This document shows positions 45,202 to 56,400 of a DNA stretch of 64,000 bases, in pieces. The stretch lies in contig NC_133302.1 in the NCBI RefSeq assembly GCF_005239225.2, forward strand, positions 5,580,001-5,644,000. The letters run 5' to 3'. The position numbers and the translations under genes are program-made. The first letter of the stretch is position 1. Every line of letters starts with the position of its first letter. This stretch comes from Populus alba (lineage: Eukaryota > Streptophyta > Magnoliopsida > Malpighiales > Salicaceae). Below the pieces are notes generated by a model, which saw nothing but the letters and a program-made list of their open reading frames with translations, did not search any database and was not told the origin of the DNA.

Positions 45202-47210
45202 TGTGTTTCATCCAATCAAATCAATGAAGCTTTGGCCAGGAAATTCTCTTTGCATATACCTCACCAAAAAAAAAAAAACCATGCATGATCTCAATGACTC
45301 AACAATTCGATCTTTCAAACTTTTTTTACAGGAGAATCCATTCTTCTTAAATGAGGTTTTAAAAGAGCTGATTTTGTTTGTGATTTCAATGAAATAAATC
45401 AATGTTTTGTTTGGAATAATGTTCAGAGCAATTCCCTTGAAAGAGATGACCAAACAAGTAAAAAAAAAAAAAGCATGCAATTGGAACAACTATCACCCAA
45501 ATTATGTCTTGGATCCATATTTTATTAGCATGAATAATGGTTGGTAGTACATTAGTTTGTCATGGACTCCAAAACATGGTTTCTTAGAAATCCAAAGCAT
45601 TACATTGGATGTGGACAAAGTTTATTGGTTTTAACTGATCTTACTTGAAATGAGGAAAGGCCATCTTTGATATTCCTTTCACTTTCTTTAAAATTATCCT
45701 TTGCAGTCCCAATTTGAGCCGAGTCTATTTAAAGCTTTTTCTTTCATAAAAACCTTAACTAAGATCACACCCTACACTAGGGGGCAAAAAGAGAAATATG
45801 ATTAAGGAAATTGTCTTGAAGGCATATGAGCTTATAAAGAAAGTCTGACAACAAAGAATTCAATAAAATTCCAAACAATTGAGAGAATTCCTAACAAATA
45901 TGGGAGTACCAAAAGAAAATAGAAGTTCTTTATTTGGAATATTTAGCATCATTTTGTTGTCAAGGTAGCAAAAGAAAATGCCAAGACAAAATAATAGTGA
46001 TCTATAGTTTATAAGCCCTTCAACACTTTTTTGAGCTTATGGAATACTCTTTCTTTTATAGCCTTGAGCCATGAAATACATTACGTGCCTTTGAAGTCCT
46101 TTCTAATCAAGTAAGCAACCTGGATCAATAAACGGCGTTCTCAAAATATAAGAGACTTTTCCATAAAGAGTCATGGCATAGAAAATAATTATTCGTTATT
46201 ATTCATTCTGTTAAAAAGAGTGTTTTCTAAAGATACAAGGCAAATTGTTTATTTTCTCTGAAAATACCCTCAAGCAATCACTTGAACACTTTGAAAACCA
46301 AAGCAGAAGGTCATCTCATCACTTACCTTCATCTGAGATTACTTTTACCAAGAGATTTGACACAAAGCCCTAGAGTTGTCTGAACATTGTTATAAACAGA
46401 CATTGAGAGTTTCAGTTTTCGAGAACAAAACAGATCTTTTGAAAAATCATTTTTGAAAAAAAAAAAAGGTTTTCTTTGTAAGAAAAATGAATATATGGCA
46501 CACTACAAGGCACCATTAGAAAATCAGAGATTCTAATGAAAACAAGAGCAAAGGAGAAAATGGAATGAGGCAGTTAATTCTCCCAGGGGGCAGAGAAGCA
46601 GTTACCAGATCCGTAATGGCACAAAGAAATTTGCTTCCCTAGTGGAAAATACAACTGTGGGCTTCTTCTAGCATGAGGACTGAAATAGTATGATTTCCAG
46701 TATCTATGAAAGGAGATTGTTGACTCTCACAATATGATCAGTTAGACAACAAGATAACTGATACATCTTTAGTAAAAGAAATGCAGATGAAATCCCAGGA
46801 CAATGTCGGGTCATGGAGAAGCTGATTCTCTCAGTGAAGTTACCAATAGAGAAACGTGTAGTGACTGTTGGGAAACTCAAACAAAGCTTATAAGCAACAT
46901 GGGTCGGCTTGAGTAGATTTGAAAGATGCGTGAATCAAAAGAGCTCACTAAAAGATCAAGATCCTCAAACAAGATGAACGGGGGATCTATATTTCAAAAG
47001 GTAAGATGCATTGCATATCATCTAACTTCACGAGCATTGCATATTTGTTTTGCAGATATTTCATGAAACAAAACTCCTCACGGGATCCAACGAGACTCGG
47101 ATGAAATGATGTCCTTCTAAATCATATCAAGTATGGCAAAAGCAAAATTCATGAATGAAGACGAGAAGATGGATTTTTATTCATGGGAAAAGGGTTTACA
47201 AGTACAAACG
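45202..47210 (+). other. Non-coding spacer of element C
   Basis: Between integrase and the antisense ORF. No domain-bearing frame on either strand. T-rich patch and A-runs at 45265-45280 and 45462-45473. It may contain the 3' end of the antisense transcript. Confidence 0.6.
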
Positions 47211-47762
47211 TTAAACACTGCGAGGACGATTAGGGATACTTTCATCTTGATGGTCAATCATGCCTCGGAATTCCTCAAATTGCTTATGCATGCGCTCCAT
47301 CTCTTCCTCGAACTCGAGGTGTCGTGTGTTAACATAGTCCCTCCAAAAGTCAACACGCGCATTAAGCTCTTGGTTTCTCCTCTCCAAGTTGTTTCTATAA
47401 TGTCTCTCATCACGGAGTCTTTTCCTTAAATTCTCAATCTGACGATGGAGCTCCGGAATTTGAGTATTCAACTCAAGTCTTCTGGCATGAAGACGCTCTG
47501 CAACGTTCACCAAAGATGAAGTAGCTCTGATACTAAGAGCAAGTGATTGATTCACTGCTTCAATATCGGTCCTCGCTGCCAGCATCATTTCATCACGAGG
47601 AAGGGTCATGTCTCTAGCCACAGCTATAGCGGTATCTTCATCATCCATTACAGTATCCTCTATTGTAACTGGACGACCATTCACTTCAAAAGTAGTACGC
47701 CAAACTACAGGCTCTGCCTCAGGAACCAGGTTTGGATTTGCATTGGAAGAAGAGGAAGACAT
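47211..47762 (-). CDS. Antisense extra ORF of element C, coiled-coil protein
   Basis: 183 codons, uninterrupted, ATG at 47762 and stop at 47213, on the strand opposite to gag-pol. Residues ~15-70 are acidic and mixed (VVWRTTFEVNGRPVTIEDTV). Residues ~88-165 have a strongly charged heptad pattern (RLELNTQIPELHRQIENLRK, RRNQELNARVDFWRD, EEEMERMHKQFEEF) predicting a long coiled coil. No known domain recognised. A TATA box lies 80 bp upstream. Extra ORFs, some antisense, between integrase and the 3' LTR are known in TAT elements; their function is unknown. It is striking that this ORF is intact while gag-pol has several frame breaks. Confidence 0.75.
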   Translation of the reverse strand: MSSSSSNANPNLVPEAEPVVWRTTFEVNGRPVTIEDTVMDDEDTAIAVARDMTLPRDEMMLAARTDIEAVNQSLALSIRATSSLVNVAERLHARRLELNTQIPELHRQIENLRKRLRDERHYRNNLERRNQELNARVDFWRDYVNTRHLEFEEEMERMHKQFEEFRGMIDHQDESIPNRPRSV

Positions 47763-47841
47763 GGTTAAAACTTCAAAAGAAGAACTTTGAGAATATTGAA
47801 GATGCGAGAAGTTGATGATGTCTTTTGCCCAATACTGCGTG

Positions 47842-47848
47842 ATTTATA
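47842..47848 (-). promoter_or_regulatory. TATA box of the antisense ORF
   Basis: Minus strand CC-TATAAAT-C, 80 nt upstream of the ATG, predicting a start near 47815 and a ~50-nt leader with no upstream ATG between box and ORF start. Confidence 0.55.
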
Positions 47849-48202
47849 GGGAATCTGCTCCTACCATCATTTTGAACAGAAGATGAGATCTTAGTCGTAG
47901 ATACAAAACTTCCTTGGGAAGTTTTCCTCATCTTTTGGGATCCATTTCCAAATCAAATCCCAACCGTACATATAAGACTTTCTTGAGAAGCTTTCCTGAT
48001 CCATTTACAGATCAAATCTCAATCGTACATACAAGACTTTCTTGAGAAGCTTTCATCATCTCTGAGATCGATTTACAAATCAGATCTCAACCATACAGGT
48101 ATGACTTCCTTTAAAAATTTTCATCAATCTTAAAGCTCATTGCTGAAATCACTTTCATGTATTTCACAAAACCTATATTGAAATCACTTTCAAGCATTTC
48201 AC

Positions 48203-49135
48203 CATCGGGCAGGTCGCCTGGAACAATTTGACCACTTGCGAGTCTCCTCGCATTTTAGCATCGGGCAGGTCGCCTGGAACAATTAGACCACTTGCGAGTT
48301 TCCTCGCATTTTTTTTCATTTATCGGGCAGGTCGCCTGGAACAATTAGACCACTTGCGAGTTTCCTCGCATTTTATCATCGGGCAGGTCGCCTGGAACAA
48401 TTAGACCACTTGCGAGTTTCCTCGCATTTTTTTTCATTTATCGGGCAGGTCGCCTGGAACAATTTGACCACTTGCGAGTTCCCTCGCATTTTATCATCGG
48501 GCAGGTCGCCTGGAACAATTAGACCACTTGCGAGTTTCCTCGCATTTTTTTTTCATTTATCGAGCAGGTCGCCTGGAACAATTTGACCACTTGCGAGTTC
48601 CCTCGCATTTTATCATCGGGCAAGTCGCCTGGAACAATTAGACCACTTGCGAGTTTCCTCGCATTTTTTTTCATTTATCGGGCAGGTCGCCTGGAACAAT
48701 TTGACCACTTGCGAGTTCCCTCGCATTTTATCATCGGGCAGGTCGCCTGGAACAATTAGACCACTTGCGAGTTTCCTCGCATTTGTTTTTCATTTATCGA
48801 GCAGGTCGCCTGGAACAATTTGACCACTTGCGAGTTCCCTCGCATTTTATCATCGGGCAGGTCGCCTGGAACAATTAGACCACTTGCGAGTTTCCTCGTA
48901 TTTTTTTTTCATTTATCGGGCAGGTCGCCTGGAACAATTAGACCACTCACAAAATTCTTTACTCACATTTTCATTTATCGGGCAGGTCGCCTGGAACAAT
49001 TAGACCACTCACAAAATTCTTTACTCACATTTTCACCATCGGGCAGGTCGCCTGGAACAATTAGACCACTCACAAAATTCTTTGCTTCCATTTTCACCAG
49101 CGGGTAGGTCGCCTGGAACAGTTAGACCTGGGTAT
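48203..49135 (+). repeat. 3'-UTR minisatellite of element C (module 2 type)
   Basis: Sixteen units starting at 48203, 48259, 48320, 48377 and onward to 49098. Unit CATCGGGCAGGTCGCCTGGA then ACAATTAGACCACTTGCGAG and TTTCCTCGCATTTT. Units of ~56 and ~63 bp alternate, giving a dimer period of ~118 bp between about 48320 and 48914; the last four carry CTCACAAAATTC instead. Reverse-complemented, GTGGTCTAATTGTTCCAGGC then GACCTGCCCGATG aligns with module 2 of E0/E1 (GTGGTCTCATTGTAATGGGT then GACCTACCCAGG). Confidence 0.9.
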
Positions 49136-49228
49136 TTTTCAACACCGCCATCGTTTTTCTTTACAAAACTTACTATGCAAAGTCAAAAGAAAATGAATTT
49201 TCCAATGTCTTTGCACCGTAAGCATTGT

Positions 49229-49240
49229 AAAGAGGGGGCA
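49229..49240 (+). other. Polypurine tract of element C
   Basis: AAAGAGGGGGCA, two bases before the LTR, preceded by CCGTAAGCATTGT. Confidence 0.85.
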
Positions 49241-49242
49241 AC

Positions 49243-51786
49243 TGTTGTAACCCAATTTTGGATTCACCAAGTTTTTCTCGAATGTTATTTTATTTCTATT
49301 ATTATTTATAAAAATCCAAAAAAAATAAAAAAAGTTTAAAATTCAAAAAAATATTTGTTCTCGAGTCAACCGCATCTTTCCATCAAAACCGAGTTCACCA
49401 GGTCAATACTGGTCAAATCATGTCGACCAGGGTAAAAAATGAGTTTTCAGGCTGTTTCGGGTCAAAACCGTCATTTTCGGCCAAGACCGAGTTCACCGGG
49501 TCAATACTGGTCAAATCATGTGAATCAGGGTAAAAAATGAGTTTTCAGGCTGTTTCGGGTCAAAACCGTCATTTTCGGCCAAGACCGAGTTCACCGGGTC
49601 AATACAGGTCTAACCATGTCGATTGGGATGGAAAATGAGTTTCAGGTCATTTTGGGTCAAAACTGTTATTTTGTGGTCAAAACCCGGTTCACCGGGTTGA
49701 TACCCACTGACAGTTTTTTTTAATGTTTCGACATAATTTTCGGTAATTAAAATTGATTTTTAGCGGTTGAGTCGGGTTTTTTCTAATACTGATTTGAGTT
49801 TTCTTTTTTTTCCTATATAATTATTTATTATTATATATAATACAACAAAATTAATAATATAAAATTTGTAATTTAGGCGGTGCACTTCAACGATTGTAGG
49901 CAGCATATTTATTTTTGTCAACTATTGTAAGCAGCCTAATTTTGCCGAATTTTGCAGGTATTATGGTAGGCATTGTACGCGTTGTAGGCGGTTTGTCCCT
50001 TGTACTGGCTATGGCTATAAATAGCCTGTGACAATTCGAAGGGGACAGGGACGAAGAAGAAAAGAAAGAATTGTTACTGTGCACATTTTTTTAGCTTTTT
50101 CTTAACAGGAGTAGGATATTTTTAAAAAAAAAAACAATTTAAAAAATACCAAATATATCCCGACTCATCTCAGCCATTGAAATAATCCAAGACTTAATCC
50201 CGTTGCGCCACGTCATCCGGTGTACCGAATTTTCGGTTCACCGCGTCACACCGGATCTAAACCCAGACTCATCCAGACCGTCCAATCGACCTCAGATCTA
50301 GCCAATCACAGCCATCCGATCATTCCATCAGAGATCCAACAGCGCACAGTGTTTAGTGGTACCGGTATACCATGCACGCGTTCACACCGTAGCCTAATCT
50401 CGGACTCTCTCTCTCCTCTCGCCGGCGATGCCCTCTCTCTCATCCGATCTCCACTGTCCGGCCGCCTCCAGCCTCCGCACCACCACAGAAAGATTTATCC
50501 ACTGGTTTAAAGCAAAACCCCGGTGTTTTTAACCGTTTTCGCCGCCTCATCTGGCCGGAAAGAGACCGCGAACGTCGCCGGCCACCGAAGCTGCAAGTCG
50601 TTGATTCTCTCTCGTCAGCCATCAAAGGCCGTCGAGACCACCACCATCAGAATCCTCGACCTCAGATCTATCAGAATCGACCGTTCGTTTCCCAGAAAGC
50701 TCACCGAAAAATTTTCACCAGTGCCAACAGTAGCCGCGCGTGAGCCACACGCGCCGCTAGTGGCATTTTCGTAAATTCCTGAGAAATCCGAGGGAATTTC
50801 AGTCTTTTACCTATACAGGGGTACTCAGGTAATTTTTTTTGGATTTCTTAACATTTTTTTATTTTTTATGTAAATATTTGTAAATTTTCATGCATGTTAT
50901 AAAACAATAAAACAAAAAAAAAACGAAAACAAGTATAAAAAGAATAACGACGCGGGTCCAACACCCATCTTATCATGTTATCGTTCGTTGGTCCAAAGCC
51001 CAATTCTCGAATATGATTATACCCATTTCTCAACGATATCAAAATAGTTTTATTTTTATAAATGAATATTGTTCATCGACACGTCTCTTTTTACAGAAAA
51101 GGACCGATGTCAAAAAGTTAAAATACCAAATATGGATTATGTCCATAGGTTTTTTTTTATAACTCAGACGTACTTCTCCTTTTTAGGGTTAAACGTCAAT
51201 ATTTTAGACAAGTTTCCTATTTTTAGGAACTGATGTCATTTTTTTAAACGCGTCTCCTACAGACGTGGTTTGTCGACACGTCTCTTTTTACAGAAAAGGA
51301 CCGATGTCAAGGATTTATACCAAATATGGATTATGTCCATTTTTTTTTTCCTCTTGGTAATTCAGACGTAAATCCTTTTTTAGGGATAAACGTCGAGATT
51401 TTAGACAAGTCTCCTATTTTTAGGGATTGATGTCATTTTTTACGTGTCTCCTATTTTGAGGGACCGACGTTAACTATTTTACAAATAAAAAATTTGCAAA
51501 TAAGCTCAAAATATAATACAATTCGAATCAAATATAAAAACACACAAGTAAGGGTAACCTTTCTTTCGAAAGGATGTTTTAAGGGTGGTGTCTACCTTCC
51601 CTTAATCATAACTAACCCAGTACTCGAATCTCTGGGACCAGTTTCTAATTTGGGATTTCTAGTTCCCTCATATTACTAGATGGCGACTCAAATAAAATCT
51701 ATTTCCCCCAATAAATAATAAAACAATCTTTTTTTGTTAAAATACAACAAAAGAGCGGAGCCGTCGCCCGACGTCGTGTATCGACA
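49243..51786 (+). repeat. 3' LTR of element C
   Basis: 2544 bp from TGTTGTAACCCAATTTTGG to GTATCGACA. Its last ~270 bp share with the other TAT LTRs a block that includes GGTG.CTACCTTCCCTTAA, ACCCAGTACTCGAATCTCTG and TACTAGATGGCGACTC. Interior has duplicated phrases (AAAACCGTCATTTTCGGCCA twice near 49460 and 49565). Confidence 0.85.
50016..50023 (+). promoter_or_regulatory. TATA box of the element C LTR
   Basis: TATAAATA in GGCTATAAATAGCC, about 770 bp into the LTR, placing the transcript start near 50050. Confidence 0.6.
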
Positions 51787-51791
51787 ACTAC
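51787..51791. other. Candidate right target-site copy for element C
   Basis: ACTAC directly after the LTR, and part of the array phrase CCTAACTACAAAGGATTTT. The left copy would lie in the assembly gap. Confidence 0.35.
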
Positions 51792-54716
51792 AATGGATTT
51801 TAGTTATGTTTAAATGGGTTTGGCGAAAGGAATCTAAGTTTATCCTAACCACACATGATTTTTGGTTCAGGTTAAAAGGGATTGGCGTAAGGAATCTCAG
51901 TTTAGTCTAACCACTCAAGATTTTGGTACTGGTCAAAGGGGATTGGCGAAAGGGATCTCAGTTTACCCTAAGCACACACAGACCTTCGTTCTGGTTTAAG
52001 GGGATCGGCGAAAGGGATCTTAGTTTAGCTTAACTACAAAGGATTTTGGTTATGTTTAATGGGTATTGGCGAAAGGAATCTCAGTTTATCTAAACCACAC
52101 AGGATTTTTTTTTTGGTTAAAGCTGTCGGCGAAAGGAATCTTAGTTTAACCTAACCACACAGGACTTTGGTTCTCGTTAAACAGGATCGGCGAAATGAAT
52201 CTCAGTTTAACCTAACCACACACAGACTTTGGTTCTCGTTAAAAGGGATCGGCGAAAGGGATCTTATTTTAGGCTAACTACAATGGATTTTGGTTATGTT
52301 TAAATAGGATTGGCGAAAGGAATCTCAGTTTATCCTAACCACACATGATTTTTAGTTCTGGTTAAACGAGATTGGCGTAAGGAATCTCAGTTTAGTCTAA
52401 CCATACAGGATTTTGGTACTGGTTAAAGGGATTGGCGAAAGGGATCTCAGTTTACCCTAAGCACACACAGACCTTTGTTCTGGTTAAAGGGGATCGGCAA
52501 AAGGAATCTTAGTTTAGCCTTAATATAAAGGATTTTTGTTATGTTTAAATGGGATTAGCGAAAGGAATCTCAGTTTATACTAACTACACATGATTTTTGG
52601 TTCTAGTTAAAGGGGATTGGCGAAAGGAATCTCAATTTATCCTAAACACATAGGATTTTAGTACTGGTGAAAGGGGATTGGTGAAAGGGATCTCAGTTTA
52701 GCCTAACTACAAAGGATTTTGGTTATGTTTAAAGGGGATTGGCGAAAGGAATCACAATTTATCCTAACCACACATGATTTTTTGTTATGGTTAAAGGGGA
52801 TTGGAGAAAGGAATCTCAATTTATCCTAACCACACAGGAGTTTGGTTCTGGTTAAAAAGGATTGGCGAAACGAATCTAAGTTTAACCTAACCATGCACAG
52901 ACTTTGGTTCTAGTTAAAAGGGATTGTCGAAAGGGATCTTATTTTAGCCTAACTACAAAGGATTTTGGTTATGTTTAATGGGGATTGGCGAAAGCAATCA
53001 CAATTTATTCTAACCAACAATTTTTTGGTTCTGGTTAAAGAGGATTGGCGAAAGGAATCTAAGTTTAACCTAACCGCACACAGACTTTGGTTCTAGTTAA
53101 AGGGGATCGGTGAAAGGGATCTTATTTTAGCCTAACTACAAAGGATTTTGGTTATGTTTAAAGGGGATTAGCGAAAGGAATCTCAGTTTATCCTAACCAC
53201 ACATGATTTTTGGTTCTGGTTAAAAGGGATTGGCGTAAGGAATCTCAGTTTAGTCTAACCACACAATATTTTTGTACTAGTTAAAGGGAATTGGTGAAAG
53301 GGGTCTCATCTTACCCTAAGCACACATAGACCTTCGTTCTGGTTAAAGGGGATCAGTGAAAGGGATCTTAGTTTAGCCTAACTACAAAGGATTTTGGTTA
53401 TGTTTAAATGGGGTTCGCGAAAGGAATCTCAGTTTATTCTAACGACACGTGATTTTTTGTTCTAGTTAAAGGGGATTGGCGGAAGGAATCTTAATTTATC
53501 CTAAACACACAGGATTTTAGTACTGGTTGAAAGGGATTGGCGAAAAGGATCTCAGTTTTTCCTAAGCACACACAGTCTTTCGTTCTGGTTAAAGGGCATC
53601 GGTGAAAGGGTTCTTAGTTTAGTCTAACTACAAAGGATTTTGGTTATGTTTAAATGAGATTAGCGAAAGGAATCTCAGTTTATACTAACTACACATGATT
53701 TTTGTTCTAGTTAAAGGGGATTGGCAGAAGGAATCTCAATTTATCGTAACCACACAGGATTTTGGTTCTGGTTAAAGGGGATTGGCAAAAGGGATCTCAG
53801 TTTAGCCTAACTACAAAGGATTTTGGTTATGTTTAAAAGGGATTCGCGAAAGGAATCTCAGTTTATACTAACAACACATGATTTTTTGTTCTAGTTAAAG
53901 GGGATTGGCGGAAGGAATCTTAATTTATCCTAAACACACAGGATGTTAGTACTGGTTAAAGGGGATTGGCGAAAAGAATCTCAGTTTACCCTAAGCACAC
54001 ACTGACTTTCGTTCTGGTTAAAGGGCATCGGCGAAAGGGTTCTTAGTTTAGCCTAACTACAAAGGATTTTGGTTATGTTTAAATGAGATTAGCAAAAGGA
54101 ATCTCATTTTATCCTAACCACACATGATTTTTGGTTCTTCTTAAAGGGGATTTACGTAAGGAATCTTTATTTATCCTAACCACACAGGATTTTGGTTCTG
54201 GTTAAAGGGGATTGGTGAAAGGAATCCCGGTTTATCATAACCACACTTGGATTTTGCTTCTTATTAAAGGGGATTGGCGAAAGGAATCTCTGTTTATCCT
54301 AACCACACATGATTTTTTGTTCTTGTTAAAAAGAATTTATGTAAGGAATCTATTTTTATCCTAACCACACAGGATTTTGGTTCTGGTTAAAGGGGATTGG
54401 TGAGAGGAATCCCAATTTATCCTAACCACACTTTGATTTTGGTTCTGGTTAAAGGGGATCGGCGAAAGGAATCTCAGTTTATCATAACCACATAGGATTT
54501 TGGTTCTAGTTAAAGGGGATCAGCGAAAGGGATTTTAGTTTAGCCTAACAACAAAGGATTTTGGTTATGCTTAAAGGGAATTTGCGAAAGGAATCTTAAT
54601 TTATCCTAACTACACATGATTTTTGGTTCTGGTTAAAGGGGATTTGCGAAAGGAGTCTCAGTTTATCTTAGCCACACAGGATTTTGGTTATGTTTAAAGG
54701 GGATTGGCGAAAGGAA

Positions 54717-56400
54717 TCTCAGTTTATCCTAACCAAACAGGATCTTGGTTCTGGTTAAAGGGGTGTGACAAAAGGAATCTCAGTTTATCCTAACGACATA
54801 GAATTTTTGGTTCTGGTTAAATAGGATTGGTAAAAAGAATCTAATTTTATACTAACCGCACAACATTTTAGGTTCTAGTTAAAGGGCATTGCCGAAAGGA
54901 ATGTCAAATTATCCTAACCATAGAGGATTTTGGTTCTAGTTAAAGTGGATTGCCGAAAGGAATCTTAGTCTATCGGTACCATACATGGATTTTTTTTCTG
55001 GTCAAAGGGGATCGGCGAAAGGAATCTCAGTTTATCCCAACCACACAACATTTGTGATTCTGGTTAAAGTGGATCGGCGAAAGGAATCTCAGTTTATCCT
55101 AACCACACATGGATTTTTGTTCTAGTTAAATGAGATCGAAGAAAGGAATCTCAGTTTATCCTAACCACACACAGACTTTGGTTCTGGTTAAAGAGGATTG
55201 CCAAAATGAATCTTTGTTTATCCTAACCACAGAGGATTTTGGTTCTTGTTAAAGGGGATCGGCAAAAATAATCTTAGTTTATCCTAACCGCACAGATTTT
55301 TGGTTATGGTTAAAGAGGATTGGCGAAAGGAATCACAGTTTATCCTAACCACACAGGATTTTTGGTTATGGTTAAAGGGTATTGGCGCAACGAATCTCAG
55401 TTCATCCTAACCACACAGTATTTTGGTTTTGGTTAAAGGGGATCACCAAAAAGGATCTTAGTTTAGCCTACCTATAAACGATTTTGGTTATGTTTAAAGG
55501 GGATTGGCGAAAAGAATCTCAATTTATCCTAACCACACAGGATTTTAGGTCTGGTTAAAGGGGATTGCTGAAATGAATCTCAGTTTATCCTAACCACACA
55601 CAGACTTTGGTTCTGATTAAATACAATTGCCAAAATGAATCTTTGTTTATCCTAACCACAGAGGATTTTGGTTCTTGTTAAAGGGGATTGGCGAAAAGAA
55701 TCTCAAGTTTATCCTAACCACACAGGATTTTAGGTCTGGTTAAAGGGGATTGCCGAAATGAATCTCAGTTTATCCTAACCACACACAGACTTTGGTTCTG
55801 GTTAAAGAGGATTGCCAAAATGAATCTTTGTTTATCCTAAACACAGAGGATTTTTGTTATTGTTAAATAGGATTGGCGAATGGAATCTCCGTTTATCCTA
55901 ACCACACAGGATTTTGGTTTTGGTTAAAGGGGATCAGCGAAAGGGATCTTAGTTTAGCTTAACTATAAACGATTTTGGTTATGTTTAAAGGGGATTGGCG
56001 AAAAGAATCTCAGTTTATCCTAACCACACAGGATTTTAGGTCTGGTTAAAGGGGATTGCCGAAATGAATCTCAGTTTATCCTAACCACACACAGACTTTG
56101 GTTTTGGTTAAATTGGATTGCCAAAATGAATCTTTGTTTATCCTAACCAGAGAGGATTTTGGTTCTTGTTAAAGGGGATTGGCGAATGGAATCTCCGTTT
56201 ATCCTAACCACACAGGATTTTTGGTTCTCGTTAAAAGGGATAGGTGCAAGGAATCACACTTTAGCCTAACCACACAAGGATTTTGGTTCTTGTTAACGGG
56301 ATCGGCAAAAAGAATCTTAGTTTATCCTAACCGCACAGATTTTTGGTTCTGGTTAAAGATGATTGGCGAAAGGAATCATAGTTTATCATAACCACACAGG
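54717..56400 (+). repeat. Array segment duplicated 3443 bp downstream (first copy)
   Basis: Aligns with about 58160-59844. Rare private phrases (GGGGTGTGACAAAAGGAATC, ACAACATTTGTGATTCTGG, TAAATACAATTGCC) occur in both at a constant offset of 3443 bp, with few substitutions. Confidence 0.85.

Larger units (their letters stand above)
39139..51786 (+). mobile_element. TAT/Ogre-like Ty3/gypsy retrotransposon (element C), 5' end missing
   Basis: Order: gag C-terminal half, protease, probable intron, RT, degenerate RNase H, second archaeal-type RNase H, integrase, non-coding spacer, antisense ORF, minisatellite, polypurine tract, 2.5-kb LTR. Dual RNase H, an intron before RT and extra ORFs are, to my knowledge, features of the TAT lineage (Ogre in legumes). 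The polyprotein has at least four frame breaks, so it is not autonomous as sequenced. After the LTR the 12-kb tandem array begins at once, so C lies in or at the edge of that array. Confidence 0.88.

Noticed and set aside
48203..49135. Regular repeats with spacers as a CRISPR array
   Set aside because: The 'spacers' are variants of the same sequence, there is no cas gene, and the setting is a plant retroelement.
56179..56391. 70-codon frame in the 62-bp array
   Set aside because: Translation of array units; no conservation between units.
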